Assembly (NCBI RefSeq): GCF_036850765.1
Contig: NC_089492.1
Span: 71,860,482-71,924,481 of the forward strand
Source: Saccopteryx bilineata
Taxonomy: Eukaryota; Chordata; Mammalia; Chiroptera; Emballonuridae
DNA: 64,000 nt
Direction of reading: 5' to 3'
The translations under genes and the position numbers were made by a program. The notes under the pieces were generated by a model. That model was not told where the DNA came from, made no database searches, and worked only from the letters and a program-made list of their open reading frames with translations. Shown piece after piece: positions 46,262 through 57,524 of this stretch; position 1 is the stretch's first letter; each line of letters begins with the position of its first letter.

Positions 46262-46604
46262 GAGATGAATTGTAGTTTCTAACTGACCTGCTGTTGGTAT
46301 GGTATTCAGACAAGACTACAGCATCTCTACAGGGGCTGGCAAACACAGGGGATATTTATTTCATTAATTTAACCTGAGCATGTGTTGACTTGTTTGTGTA
46401 TCCATAGTATAATAATAATTCATATTAAGCTAAAAACACTTAAACATTTTCACATGAACTATTACCGAAGCCAGTTTTATAAATAGGTTTCTAAACTTAA
46501 CTAGTTTAAAGACCAAACTGAGGTTTTTACATAATCTCTCTAGATTTCATGTCACTTAGTTTCAACTTCATGATCTGGTTTGTTGAGATAATTTGGGGTT
46601 TAAA
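46262..46604. other. Unique non-coding sequence
   Basis: AT-rich; no gene or repeat recognised. Confidence 0.45.
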
Positions 46605-46617
46605 GTATTTTATTGTC

Positions 46618-46979
46618 AAGACTTCACTAGCAGCGGCGGACAAGATGGTGTTGGCAAGCACGAGGTCGGCGCTGGGTTTGTTCTAAAGATCACTTCGTTG
46701 CAGCAGGGTGCGGACAGAGACTGGGTGGCCCACGAAGGTTTGGGAGGGTGCTGAAAAGTTCAGAGGCTTTCTTCTGGCCCCCCTCCTGCCTCTGGGCTCA
46801 AGACACTCCTGGGGACAGACGCGGCCCAAGGGCGGATCAGAAATAACTTCTTCCATCATTTCACAATAGCTCACAAACTGAAGCCCTTTGGACAGCCAGT
46901 TCTCTAATCAAAGTTCAGATATTTTTCAAGTCTGCCCTTCAGAATGCCCCCATTATTATTTCATTAAAAATTAATAATG
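46618..46979 (+). pseudogene. Probable processed pseudogene of an unidentified small gene
   Basis: A CpG- and GC-rich 5' end (AGCAGCGGCGGACAAGATGG, a good Kozak context) stands out against AT-rich flanks. The frame from 46643 reads MVLASTRSALGLF then stops. After a shift, an open frame follows from about 46687 to a stop at 46870 (RSLRCSRVRTETGWPTKVWE...). The Arg/Ser-rich start looks like a mitochondrial targeting peptide. A possible signal ATTAAA precedes the A-rich end. A 13-bp imperfect duplication GTATTTTATTGTC (46605-46617) / GTATTTTGTTGTC (55360-55372) would flank it together with L1-C. I do not recognise the parent gene. An alternative is an unrelated CpG-rich repeat end. Confidence 0.45.
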
Positions 46980-49598
46980 GAGAGAACAAAAAAGGCAATG
47001 GAGTAGGCAGACATTCTAACTGCCACCTCCCAGGACAGATTGGAATACAACTAATTTAAGAACAGTCATCTTGAAAAACCAACTTTGGACTAAACTAAGA
47101 AGACTCTATAACCAAAGATCACTGAAGAAGCCACACCAAGACTGGTAGGAAGGGTGAAGTTGTGGAAAAGGCTGCCCTGCTCCTAGGAGCAAGTGGCAGC
47201 TGAGGGTCTGAGGAAATTTCACTGTGGGGACATTCACCCTGAGAGGTGTGGGTCCTCAGCCCCAGGCCAGGAGCTTCAGCCTAGAGCCCCAGAGCCTAGA
47301 AGAGGTGCCCAGACAGCATTTACCTGTGAAAAGAGCCAGGTCTCTGTCTGCGAGAGAGAGACATAGCTCTCAGAGGCAGACTCTGTCTTAAAGGGCCCAC
47401 ATAGAAAACCTCATTCACAGCCACTTACCCGGGGCTCTGGTGGAGAAGAGCTGAGAGGACTGGAGTTGCAGGATGAGAGTGTAAAGTTGGAGGCCCAGGG
47501 AGAGACACTGTGGGGGACAGCCACCGGAAACCCTGTGCTGAGTCATTCTCCAGTACTGCAGTCACCATCTTCCTTAGGTGGAGCAATCCACTCTGAGTGG
47601 CATCAGCTTGGGGAAAAACAGGTGCTCTTCCCTTGGGAGTCTCTCCTACCCCAGTCATGGCAATGGGTTATTATTAGGCCAGGAAATGGAGAGCGTGTCA
47701 GTGACTCAGTTTTCTGGTGTTGAGACTGCCCCCCCCACACACACACACACACTCCCAAGTCTATGACTGGAGTTTCTACCTTAAAGGAGACTCAGTTAAA
47801 ACTGTCCGGAGAGCGGGCAGACCACAACTTTGGGTCTCAGAAGCAACATCCACCAGACTCCTGAAGCCACACCCTACTGAGGTCTGTGAAAAGAGTCTGG
47901 ACAGACTGACACCTGGGGCTGAGGGGTGGAGCCACACCCACCACCCTTCCTAATCCCTGAATTGCTGCAGGCTGTAGACTCTAGCAGAGGTTTTTTCAAC
48001 GGCTGAGACTAACAAGCAACCAGCAGACAAATGCAGCAGAAGGCGGAACTCTGAAAAACTATGCTGTTTGAGCAGCCCTTCTCTCACACCCAGTGTGGGT
48101 AAAACCCAGCCTAGGAGTGTAGCTTGGTATTTTCATGTACACCTGGGCCCATCAGAGGCAACCACAAACTCTGAATTGCTCATAGCTCCAAAAAGGTTGC
48201 TGAGGGCCAGTCACAGGTAGTGTTTTCCCACTGGTCTGCATTGAGTTCCTTCTAGGGAGGCCTAGGGCCTATACATCCAGGGGCCAGCTCCAGAAAGCAT
48301 TGATTCAGGACATAGTAATGCTTGCTAGAGTGGAATCCTAAAAAAAAGCTCCTCACACCTGGCCCAGCTGAGGCAAGTTCCACTCTCTGTGATCAGCACC
48401 AGCATAGTGGCTCATGTGTATTAGATAGGGTGGAGTTTAACAGTTAGCTGGACTAGGCACTGGATATTCTGTCCTTTGAGACATAATTTAACAGTAGGAA
48501 GGGAGAGGAGTTTGGAGCATGAACATTTAACATGTGGGTCTCTGTGAGTCTATTGTTGGATCTGGTAGAGGGTCTTAGCCATCTTTGGGAGGGGCACAGT
48601 CAGCTCAAAGAGAGGACTCTCTCAGTCTTCATCCCTGAGACTGGATTCTCACCAGCTGAAATAACTTCTGCACAGGAGACTGTCAGCTACACTCGGTCTG
48701 AACCTGCTGCTAACCTGGTTGAGGAAAAATAAAATTTAAATACCCAGCAGTGGCTGGGGATCAAGCTCTGGAGTAGGGCCCACATTCCCCATACTGAGCT
48801 CCTGATCCAGAGACCCCTGAAGTAGGGGGTCCCACAAACATTGTATTAACAAACCTCAGCTGTCTTAACCCAACAAGCGTGCACACTGTAGAGGGGTTGG
48901 ATGGGTGAGGCTAATCTGAGCACCACTTATGGTCTCACTACAGAAGACACTGTGGGAAGACCAGGCAACTGCAAGAGGAGGAGGAGCAGCTGAAAAGTGG
49001 AGACAAATTTTCCAGAGCTTGGAAATTTTATGGAGCTGCTATCAATCCTAAGCAGAAGGAAACTGATCCTTAAACAAAAGTTGGCCCTTCCCACAATATC
49101 CAGGCAGAAAAAGCGCAAAAGCACAGACACAAACAGCAAAAAGTGCAGTAACTGCAGACTTGTAGCCCACAGCGGGTTATAAACAACAGCTGATGCCAAC
49201 CCAAGAAGAACTAGAGCCTACTGGTAGTGGCTGGCAGACAGCACCAACCATAGACTCAACTATCTACACAAGCAGCACACCCAAAGGTGGAGTCTAGCAG
49301 ACACCAGACACTGTGGAGAATAAATACACCCAACAGGACAAACATTGCACAATATATAATGCACATGATCAAGGTTGACCCTCAGAGCCAGCAGCCTGAA
49401 AAGATAACCATACCCATGAAAGGACCAACTGCATCCAATACTCACATAAACAAGAGGGAAAATAGTAACCTCTAGAAGCAATCCTACAAAAAGGAAAACA
49501 GTGGCTTGGAGGTCAGTACCAGCAAGTCTATCTTCTTCATAAAGACCACAAAAAAATTTCAAAGTCAGACAGCGCTGCCTAATACACAGACAGAAAAA
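46980..49598 (+). promoter_or_regulatory. L1-C long 5'UTR
   Basis: Opens with GAGAGAACAAAAAAGGCAATGGAGTAGGCAGAC, matching in outline an old L1 5' end whose usual form has an ATGGCGGAGTAGG YY1-type site; here the site has decayed to GCAATGGAGTAGG. The next 2.6 kb has no ORF1 and is moderately GC-rich with a CA microsatellite at 47734-47752. The ORFs of 60-125 codons within it are not conserved domains. Confidence 0.7.
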
Positions 49599-50559
49599 AT
49601 GGGCAGACAGATAAATGCAGCCCAAAGAAATCAACAAGAGAGATCCCCAGAAAAAGAACTGAATGAGATGGAAGTAACCAAATTATCAGATGCAGAGTTT
49701 AAAACAATGATTTTTTTTGATGCACAAAAATCTTCAAGCAACTATCAATGGACATAATAAGCACATAAATAATGAGATAGCAAGCATCAAAAAGGACATT
49801 GAAATCATAAAAAAGTACCAGTCAGAAATGACAAATACAATATCAGAAATGAAGACTGCATTAGAAGGAATTAACAGGAGGCTGGATAAAGCAGAGGATT
49901 GAATCAGTGATTCTGAGGCCAAGATAAATGAAAGCACAGAAGCAGAGGAACAAAAAGAAAAGAGGTTCAAAAATTCTGAGGAAACTCTAAGAGAGCTCTG
50001 TGACAACATGAAGAGAAACAACATCTGCATCATAAGGATTTCTGAAGGAGAAGAGAATGAACAAGTGATAGAGAACCTGTTTAGAGAAATCATAGCTGAA
50101 AACTCCCCAAAATTGAATGAGGAAAAAGTAACACAAGTTCAAGAAGCACAGAGAGTGCAATTAAAGAGGAACCGAAGGAGGCCTACACCAAAACACATCA
50201 TAATTGAAGTGTCAAAGTTAAGAGAGAAAGAAAGAATACTAAAAGTTACAAGAGAAAAGCAGTTAATTACCTACAGAGAAGCCCTCATAAGGATGACATC
50301 TGACTTGTCAACAGAAATGCTTGAGGCCAGAAGGGATTGGCAAGAAATATTCAACGTGATGCAAATCAAGAACCTAGAACCAAAACTTCTCTATCCAGCA
50401 AGACTATTGTTTAAAATAGAAGGAGAAATAAAAAGCTTCACAGACAAAAAAAAGGATCATGGAATTCATTACAAACAAACCAGTACTTCAAGAAATGTTA
50501 AGGGGCCTGCTGTAAAAAGAGCAAAGGGGAAAAAAAAGTCTAGAAAAAGAGGATTGTAG
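49599..50559 (+). pseudogene. L1-C ORF1 remnant
   Basis: From ATG 49599 (MGRQINAAQRNQQERSPEKEL) the frame runs into a T8 slip near 49712, then a coiled-coil piece, a stop near 49900, and a 183-codon stretch 50008-50559. That stretch contains the RRM-like start NNICIIRISEGEENEQ and the C-terminal TSDLSTEMLEARRDWQEIF and LEPKLLYPARLLFKIEGEI. Layout is as in L1-A ORF1, but broken in several places. Confidence 0.88.
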
Positions 50560-50590
50560 ATTTAAAAAATAAAATGACAATAAATAACTA

Positions 50591-50830
50591 CAGTGGTACC
50601 TTGAGATACAAACAGACCAACATACGAATTTATTAAGATATGAGCTGTGACTTGTCCATATTTTAGTTCGAGATCCGAGAGAAATTCCAAGATACGAGTG
50701 GTGATTTGGGAAGCTGCCACTAGTTGGCTTGTTGGTGCACGGGTACTGTATCGGCAGTTTGATATATGAGTTGACTGACTTATGAGCTCAGTTACAGAAC
50801 GAATTAAATTTGTATCTCAAGGTACCATTG
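50591..50830. mobile_element. Tc1/mariner-type MITE, 240 bp
   Basis: Inverted ends CAGTGGTACCTTGAGATA and, at the right, TATCTCAAGGTACCATTG (one mismatch when paired). TA dinucleotides flank it at 50589-50590 and 50831-50832. L1-B has the empty site in the same place (CTACATATCAATAAT), which proves the boundaries. The interior has no ORF. TA targets and this size fit a non-autonomous Tc1/mariner-like element mobilised in trans. Confidence 0.9.
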
Positions 50831-53250
50831 TACAGATCAATAATAACCTTCAATGTAAATGGATTAAATGCTCCAATCAAAAGACATTGTGTAGCTGCAT
50901 GGATAAGAAAACAAGACCCGTACATATGCTGTCTATAAGAGACACACCTTAAAACAAAAGATGCACATAGACTGAAGGTAAAAGGATGGAAAAAAAATAT
51001 TTTATGCAAATGGAAATGAAAAAAAAGCTGGGGTAGCAATACTTATATCTGAGAAAATAGAGTTTAAAACAAAGGCAATAGTAAGGGATAAAGAAGGTCA
51101 CTACATAATGATAAAGAAAACAATCCAACAGGAGGATATAACCATTGTAAATATCTACACACCTAATATAGGGGTACCTAAATATATACAGCAGATTTTG
51201 ATGGACATAAAGGGTGAGATCATCAGCAATACTATAATAGTAAGGGATTTTAATACCCTACTAACTTTAATGAATAGATCCTTCAGACAAAAAATTAACA
51301 AAGAAAGAGCAGCCTTAAATGACACACTAGATCAACTGGATTTAATAGATATCTTCAGAACCTTTAACTCCAAAGCAGCACAATATATATTTTTTTTCGA
51401 GTGTTCATGGTACATTCTCTAGGATAGAACACATGTTAGGATAAAAAAACAAGTCTCAATAAATTTAAGAAGATTGAAATCATATCAAGCATCTTCTCTC
51501 ATCACAATGGCAAGAAACTAGAAATCTATTACAATAGAAAAACTGAAAAACATTCAAATACTTGGAAGCTAAATAGCATGTTATTAAATGCAAATGGATT
51601 AACAACAAGATCAAGAAAGAAATAAAAAAATTTCTTGAAAAAAATGAAAATGAACATACAACAACTCAAAATTTATGGGACACAGCAAAAGCAGTCCTGA
51701 GAGGGAAGTTCATAGCATTACAAGCATACCTTAAGGAGCAAGAACAAGCTCAAATAAACAACTTAACCCTGCATCTAAAAGAGCTAGAAAAGAACAACAA
51801 ATAAAACTTAGAGGAAGTAGAAGGAAGTAATAAAAAAAATCAGAGTGGAAATAAATGACATATAGGCTAAAATAAACACAGAAGATCAATGAAACAAAGA
51901 GCTGGTTCTTTAAAAAAGTAAACAAGATTGATGAACCTTTAACCAGACTCATCAAGAAAAAAAGAGAGAGGACTTTAAAAAATAAAATTAGAAATGAAAG
52001 TGTAGAAGTAACAACTGACACCACAGAAATACAAAATGTTGTAAGAAAATACTATGAAGATCTGTATACCAAAAATTGGACAATTTACGTGAAATGGATA
52101 AATTCCTAGAAACATATAATCTTCAAAATCTCAATCTGGAAAAATCAGAAAACCTCAACAGATTATAACAAATAAATTTTAAACAGTTATCAAAAATCTC
52201 CCAGCAAACAAAAGTCTTGACCAGATGGCTTCACAGGTAAATTTTACCAAATATTTAAAGAAGAACTAACACTGATACTTCTTAAGCTATTTCAAAAAAT
52301 TCAAGAGGTGGGAAGATATACAAGCTCCTTTTCTGAGGCAAGGATAATCCTCATTCCAAAACCAGGTAAAGAGAATACTAAGAAAGAAAACTATAGGCCA
52401 ATATCACTGATGAACTTAGATGCTAAAGTTCTCAACAAAATATTAGCAAACTGCATACAGCAATACTTGAAAAAAATCATACATCATGACTAAGTGGGAT
52501 TTATTCTGAGTAGGCAAGGGTGGTACAATATTTGCAAATCAATCAATGTGATTCATCACATAAACAAAAGGAAGGAGAAAAATCACACAATATCAATAGA
52601 TGCAGAAAAAGCATTTAATAAAATCCAGCATCCATTTATGATCTAAATTCTCAGTAAAATGGGAATACAGGGAACATATTTCAACATGGTAAAGGCCATC
52701 TATGACAAACCCACAGCCAACATCATACTCAATGGGCAAAAATTAGAAGCATTCCTCTTAAGATGAGGAACAAGGTATGAGTGCCTTCTTTTATTACTCT
52801 TATTCAACATAGTTCTGGAAGTCCTACCCACAGCAATCAGACAAGAAGAAGAAATAAAAGGCATTCAACTTGGAAAAGAAGAAATAAAACTATCATTATT
52901 TGTTGATGACATGATAGTGTACATAGAAAACCCTAAAGTCTCAGTCAAAAAACTACCAGACCTGATAAATGAATTTGGCAAGGTGGCAGGATTTTAAATT
53001 AATATTTAGGAATTAGTGGCCTTTTTATACACCAACAATAAACTGTCTGAAAGAAAAATTAAGAAAACAATCTCCTTCATTACTCAACAAAGAAATAAAA
53101 TACCTAGAAGTAAATTTAACTGAGAAGGTAAGACTTGTACTCAAAAAGTTATAAAAATTTGATAAAATAAATCAAAGAAGATAAAAACATGTGGAAGCAT
53201 ATACTGTGATCATGGATAGGAAGAATGAACATCATTAAAATGTCTGTATT

Positions 53251-53662
53251 GCCCTGGCCGGTTGGCTCAGCGGTAGAGCGTCGGCCTAGCGTGCGGAGGA
53301 CCCGGGTTCGATTCCTGGCCAGGGCACACAGGAGAAGCGCCCATTTGCTTCTCCACCCCTCCGCCGCGCTTTCCTCTCTGTCTCTCTCTTCCCCTCCCGC
53401 AGCCAAGGCTCCATTGGAGCAAAGATGGCCCGGGCGCTGGGGATGGCTCTGTGGCCTCTGCCCCAGGCGCTGGAGTGGCTCTGGTTGCAACATGGCGACG
53501 CCCAGGATGGGCAGAGCATCGCCCCCTGGTGGGCAGAGTGTCGCCCCCGGTGGGCGTGCCGGGTGGATCCCGGTCGGGCGCATGCGGGAGTCTGTCTGAC
53601 TGTCTCTCCCTGTTTCCAGCTTCAGAAAAATGAAAAAAAATAAAAATAAAAAAATAAAAAAT
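53251..53662 (+). mobile_element. Young Ves-type SINE in L1-C
   Basis: Head GCCCTGGCCGGTTGGCTCAG, B-box GGTTCGATTCC, end GTTTCCAGCTTCAGAAAAATG, then a tail of A with scattered T. A perfect 14-bp duplication AAAATGTCTGTATT is at 53237-53250 and 53663-53676. It shares with the copy at 36992 the variants CCTAGCGTGC, CCGCCGCGC and AACATGGCGACGCCCAGG, so they belong to one subfamily. Confidence 0.96.
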
Positions 53663-55372
53663 AAAATGTCTGTATTACCCAAGACAGTCTATAAATTCAA
53701 TGCAAGTTCTATCAAAATGCCAATGATACTTCAAAGATATAGGACAAATATTCCAAAAATTTATATGGAACCAAAAGAGAATACAAATAACCTCAGCAAT
53801 CTTAAAAATGAAGAATAAAGTGGGAGGTATCTCACTTCCTGAAATCAAGTTATACTACAAGGCCATTCTACTCAAAATAGCTTGGTACTGGCATAAGAAC
53901 AGGCATACACATCAATGGAACAGAACAGGGAACCCAGAAATAAACCTACACCCTTATGGTCATTGATATTTGGGAAAGGAGGTAAGAGTGTACAATGGAG
54001 TAAAGACAGTTTCTTTAAAATAATGGTGTTGAGAAAATTAGACAGGTACATGCAAAAAAACGAAACTAGACAACCAACTTACACCATTCACAAAATTAAA
54101 CTCAAAAATGGGTAAAAGACTTAAATGTAAGTCATGGAACTATAAGCATCTTGGAAGAAAACATAGGCAATACACTCTCTAATATCTCTCATAGCAATAT
54201 TTTTGCTGATTCCTCTCCACGGGCAAGTACAATAAAGTACAAAATAAACAAATGGGACTATATCAAATTAAAACTTTTGTATAACAAAAGACACTATAAA
54301 CAAAATAAAAACACAAACCACACAATGAGAGAACATATTCGCCAATATGTCTGATATTGGGTTAATAACCAAAATTTATAAAGAACTTCTAAAACTCAAC
54401 ACACCAGGAAGGTAATAAATTTAATTTAAAAATGGGCAAAAGAACTGAATAGACACTTCTCCAAAGAGGATATACAAATGGCCAATAAGCATATAAAAAA
54501 ATGTTCAATGTCACTAATCATCAGGGAAATGCAAATTAAAACCACAATGAGATACCACCTCACACCTGTCAGAATGGCGCTCATTAATGAAACAACATAC
54601 AATAAGTGCTGGCGAGGGCATGGAGAAAAGGGAACCCTCCTGCACTGCTGGTGGGAATGCAGACTTGTGCAGCTATTGTGGAGAACTGTATGGGGTTTCC
54701 TCAAAAAATTAAAATATTTATAGAACTGCCTTTTGACCCAGCTATCCCACTTTTAGGAATATATTCTAAGAATACTAAATCACTGATTCAAAAGAAGATA
54801 TGCACCCTCATGTTTATTGCAGCATTGTTTACAATAACCAAGATCTAGAAACAGCTAAGTGTCTATCAGCGGATGAGTGAATTAAAAAGCTGTAGTTCAT
54901 ATACACAGTGGAATAGTACGTGGCCATGAAAAAAAAAGGAAATCTTACCTTTTGCGACAGCATGGATGGACCTGGAGATTATTATGCTAAGTGAAATAAG
55001 CCAGGCAGAGAAATAAAAATATCATGTGATCTCACTGATATGTGGAGTCTAATGAACAAGGGGAACTGAGGAATGGAATAGAGGCAGAAGCAGGGTCACA
55101 GGAACCAGAGGGACAGCAGTGAGAGAGAAGGTGGATTAGGGGAAGCGATCAGAGAAGGTAAAGGGATTAGTGAAATTATATATAAATAACACAGAGATAT
55201 AGATAACAGGACAGCCAGTCCTAGAGGGAAGGGGGGAGGAAGGCAAAGGAAGTATAAAAAGAGACACAGCGGTGGGGATCAGGGAGTTATATTCAGTGTG
55301 ACACTTGAATCCATGTAAACACAATAAATTAAAATTAATAAAATTTAAAAATAAATAATGTATTTTGTTGTC

Positions 55373-56050
55373 TATGAAAGTAGAGTTTCCTTCTAGAGTT
55401 GAGCTACTTATTAGTTTGGTATATTGTCTATATTTTCATTAAAGTTATTGATAAATTATTGAATAGGAAAGGACTACAACAGAGCACTATGACATTCCTT
55501 CCACCAGTCTTCTTTATTATTGAGAAAATGTTTTTGAGTCCCACTGCTCAACCATCTTAAAAGAAGCCTGATCCTGTATAATTGCTCTTCCTGTAAGATG
55601 ACAGCCTTAGCACCGCTCACAGGCATGGCATTGTTTGGCCTGTTTTCTTCTACCACCTGAGGAGCCATTCCTACTTTTTCTGTACTCTAGCCACCAGGCA
55701 CCATAGATGTGTCTGTTTCCTATGTTACATCTTCTCATAGAATCAAATTTTATTTCTTAAAAGGTCCTGTTTGCAGTGGTATATTCATTAGTGTCATAAT
55801 TTGATCTGACTCCCCCACCAACAAATTTCAACTCTGAAAGAGCATGGATACAGTCTATCTTTGCTCATAATGATATGACAAGTGTCTGTAACATGGTAGG
55901 TTCACTAAAGCATCTTGTTTAATGAATGATAGAAACCAACGAATAGAATGACCATCGACCCTACTGAGACAGTAGAGTTACAAATGAGTACAACAGCTGT
56001 AAGGGATAAATCCCTCTCCCACTACTTTCTTCTTTTATAAGACTCTAATT
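55373..56050. other. Unique non-coding sequence
   Basis: No gene or repeat recognised. Confidence 0.45.
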
Positions 56051-56259
56051 CAGAGTTTCTCAACATTATCATTTGATAGTTTATTGGTGGGGTAATTGGT
56101 GCATTGTAGGATATTTAGCAGTGTCCCTGGCCTCTGTCCTGTAAATGGCATCACCCTCCCAGGTGTAACAACTAAAAATATGTTCAGACATTGCCAAATG
56201 TCTTGGGATAGAGAGGAGTGCAGAGTAGTGAGCAGCATCATCCCAGTTGAGAAAGTTTG
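56051..56259 (-). repeat. MER20 hAT transposon relic, near full length
   Basis: Ends CAGAGTTTCTCAAC and GTTGAGAAAGTTTG are the MER20 inverted ends. The body has GGTGCATTGTAGGATATTTAGCAG, GGCATCACCCTCCCAGGTGTAACAAC and GACATTGCCAAATGTC, all in reverse MER20 order. Confidence 0.88.
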
Positions 56260-56308
56260 CTTAAATTATAACAAACCTTTGTTTTGTCACATTAAGAAGG
56301 ACATACTT

Positions 56309-56710
56309 GGCCCTGGCCGGTTGGCTCAGTGGTAGAGCGTCAGCCCGGCATGTGAAAGTCCCGGGTTCAATTCCTGTTCAGGGCACACAGGAGAAGTGCG
56401 CATCTGCTTCTCCACCCTTCCCACTCTTCTTTCTCTTTGTCTCTCTCTTCCCCTCCTGCAGCCAAGGCTCCATTGGAGCAAAGCTGGCCCAGGCGCTGAA
56501 GTCAGCTCAATGGCCTCCGCCTCAGGTGCTATCATATAATGGCTCTGGTTGCAACAGAGCAATGGCCCAGATGGGCAGAGCATCGCCCCCTGGTGGGCAT
56601 GCTGGGTGGATCCCAGGATCCTGGTCAGGTGCATTTGGGATTCTGTCTCTGCCTCCCTGCTTCTCACTTCAGAAAAATACAAAAAAAAAAAAAAAAAAAA
56701 AGAAAAAAAA
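56309..56710 (+). mobile_element. Ves-type SINE
   Basis: Head GGCCCTGGCCGGTTGGCTC, B-box GGTTCAATTCC, end CACTTCAGAAAAATAC and an A-rich tail of about 28 bases broken once. The short duplication AAGGACATA is at 56297-56305 and 56711-56719. The body has an extra CTATCATATAA near 56528. Confidence 0.92.
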
Positions 56711-56719
56711 AAGGACATA

Positions 56720-57117
56720 TTATTTGCTTGATACTAATTATGTATAATAATAATATAATAGTATGTGAAAGACTCTCACAAGTTGTGGAAATTAAGCGGT
56801 GCGCTTTGCTGTTCAGTAGAGAAGTATGAGGCCAGAAGTATTCACTCACTATCGTATTACAACCATGAAAATTTCCATAACTACTCAAGTCCAAAAGGAG
56901 CTCCCATTTCAACTTAGAAAATCACTTCATTTAACAGTTAATGAAGAAGTGTTTCATTTAAATCTCCTGTTTGTACTTCATTAAAGAAGCAGAATTTTAT
57001 ATAATGTTATATGAATTCTAAGGCACCTTTACAGGCTAAGTTAGATGATGACAACTGATTGCATGCTGATTGGCAGATAGTAGGCTGTGTTAGGCAGTCT
57101 TCAAGAATGGCCTTCAA
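56720..57117. other. Unique non-coding sequence
   Basis: AT-rich, no gene or repeat recognised. Confidence 0.45.
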
Positions 57118-57131
57118 GATTCCACATTGAT

Positions 57132-57510
57132 GCCTGCCCAGGTGGTATCACAGTGGATAGAACGTAAGCCTGGGACACTGAGGATCCAGGTTTGAAACCC
57201 CAAGGTCACCAGCTTAAGTGTGGGCTCACCAGCTTAAGCAAGGGGTCACTGGCTTGAGCAAGGGGTTGCCAGCTTGAGCAAGGAGTCATTAGCTTGAGTG
57301 TGGAATCATAGATATGACCCCATAGTTGCTGGCTTGAGCAAAGGGTCACTGGCTCAGCTGGAGCCTCCCAATCAAAGCACATATAAGAAAGCAATCAATG
57401 AACAACTAAGGTGCCACGGTGAAGAATTGATGCTTCTCACCTCTCTCCCTTCCTGTCTTTCTCTCAGGCTAAAAAACAAACAAACAAAAAAAAAATCCCA
57501 AAACAAAAAG
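57132..57510 (+). mobile_element. Diverged Rhin-1-like SINE with expanded internal repeat
   Basis: Head GCCTGCCCAGGTGGTATCAC, B-box-like GGTTTGAAACC, then six or seven copies of a roughly 20-base motif related to CACTGGCTTGAGCAAGGGG (57207-57360). GCACATATAAGAAAGCAATC, CTAAGGTGCCACGG and an A-rich tail follow. Normal copies have two or three such motifs. A weak flanking repeat is GATTCCACATTGAT / GATCTCACATGGAC. Confidence 0.85.
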
Positions 57511-57524
57511 GATCTCACATGGAC

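Larger units (their letters stand above)
50574..55052 (+). pseudogene. L1-C ORF2 remnant
   Basis: Starts MTINNY at 50574 and is at once interrupted by the MITE. The endonuclease follows (TFNVNGLN, a DFNTLLT segment) with many breaks. In the reverse transcriptase the catalytic FADD is read as FVDD at 52899-52910. A Ves SINE splits the segment NIIKMSVLP at 53250. The C-terminal Cys-His block ([18 protein letters not shown]) is at about 54607-54660; its second Cys is His. It is non-functional. Confidence 0.9.
46980..55346 (+). mobile_element. Older full-length LINE-1 (L1-C) with nested insertions
   Basis: Flanked by AAAAATTAATAATG (46966-46979) and AAAAATAAATAATG (55347-55360), 13 of 14 matching. 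It has a 5'UTR of about 2.6 kb (46980-49598), ORF1 49599-50559, ORF2 50574 to about 55052, then a 3'UTR ending ACAATAAATTAAAATTAAT. It carries a 240-bp MITE at 50591-50830 and a Ves SINE at 53251-53662. Without these it is about 7.7 kb, longer than L1-A mainly because of its 5'UTR. Many stops and frameshifts mark it as old and inactive. Confidence 0.92.

Noticed and set aside
45901..46269. 8-bp target duplication for the hAT element
   Set aside because: The flanking octamers GTCTAGAT and GAGATGAA match at only three positions, so I do not claim a duplication.
46980..49598. Possible host gene in the GC-richer 47-49 kb stretch
   Set aside because: It lies between the L1-C 5' end and ORF1 and carries L1 5'UTR wording. 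The frames of 60-125 codons show no exon structure.
53149..53682. 177-codon minus-strand frame
   Set aside because: It is antisense translation of the Ves SINE and flanking L1. Similar Arg/Gly/Pro-rich frames appear in every Ves copy.
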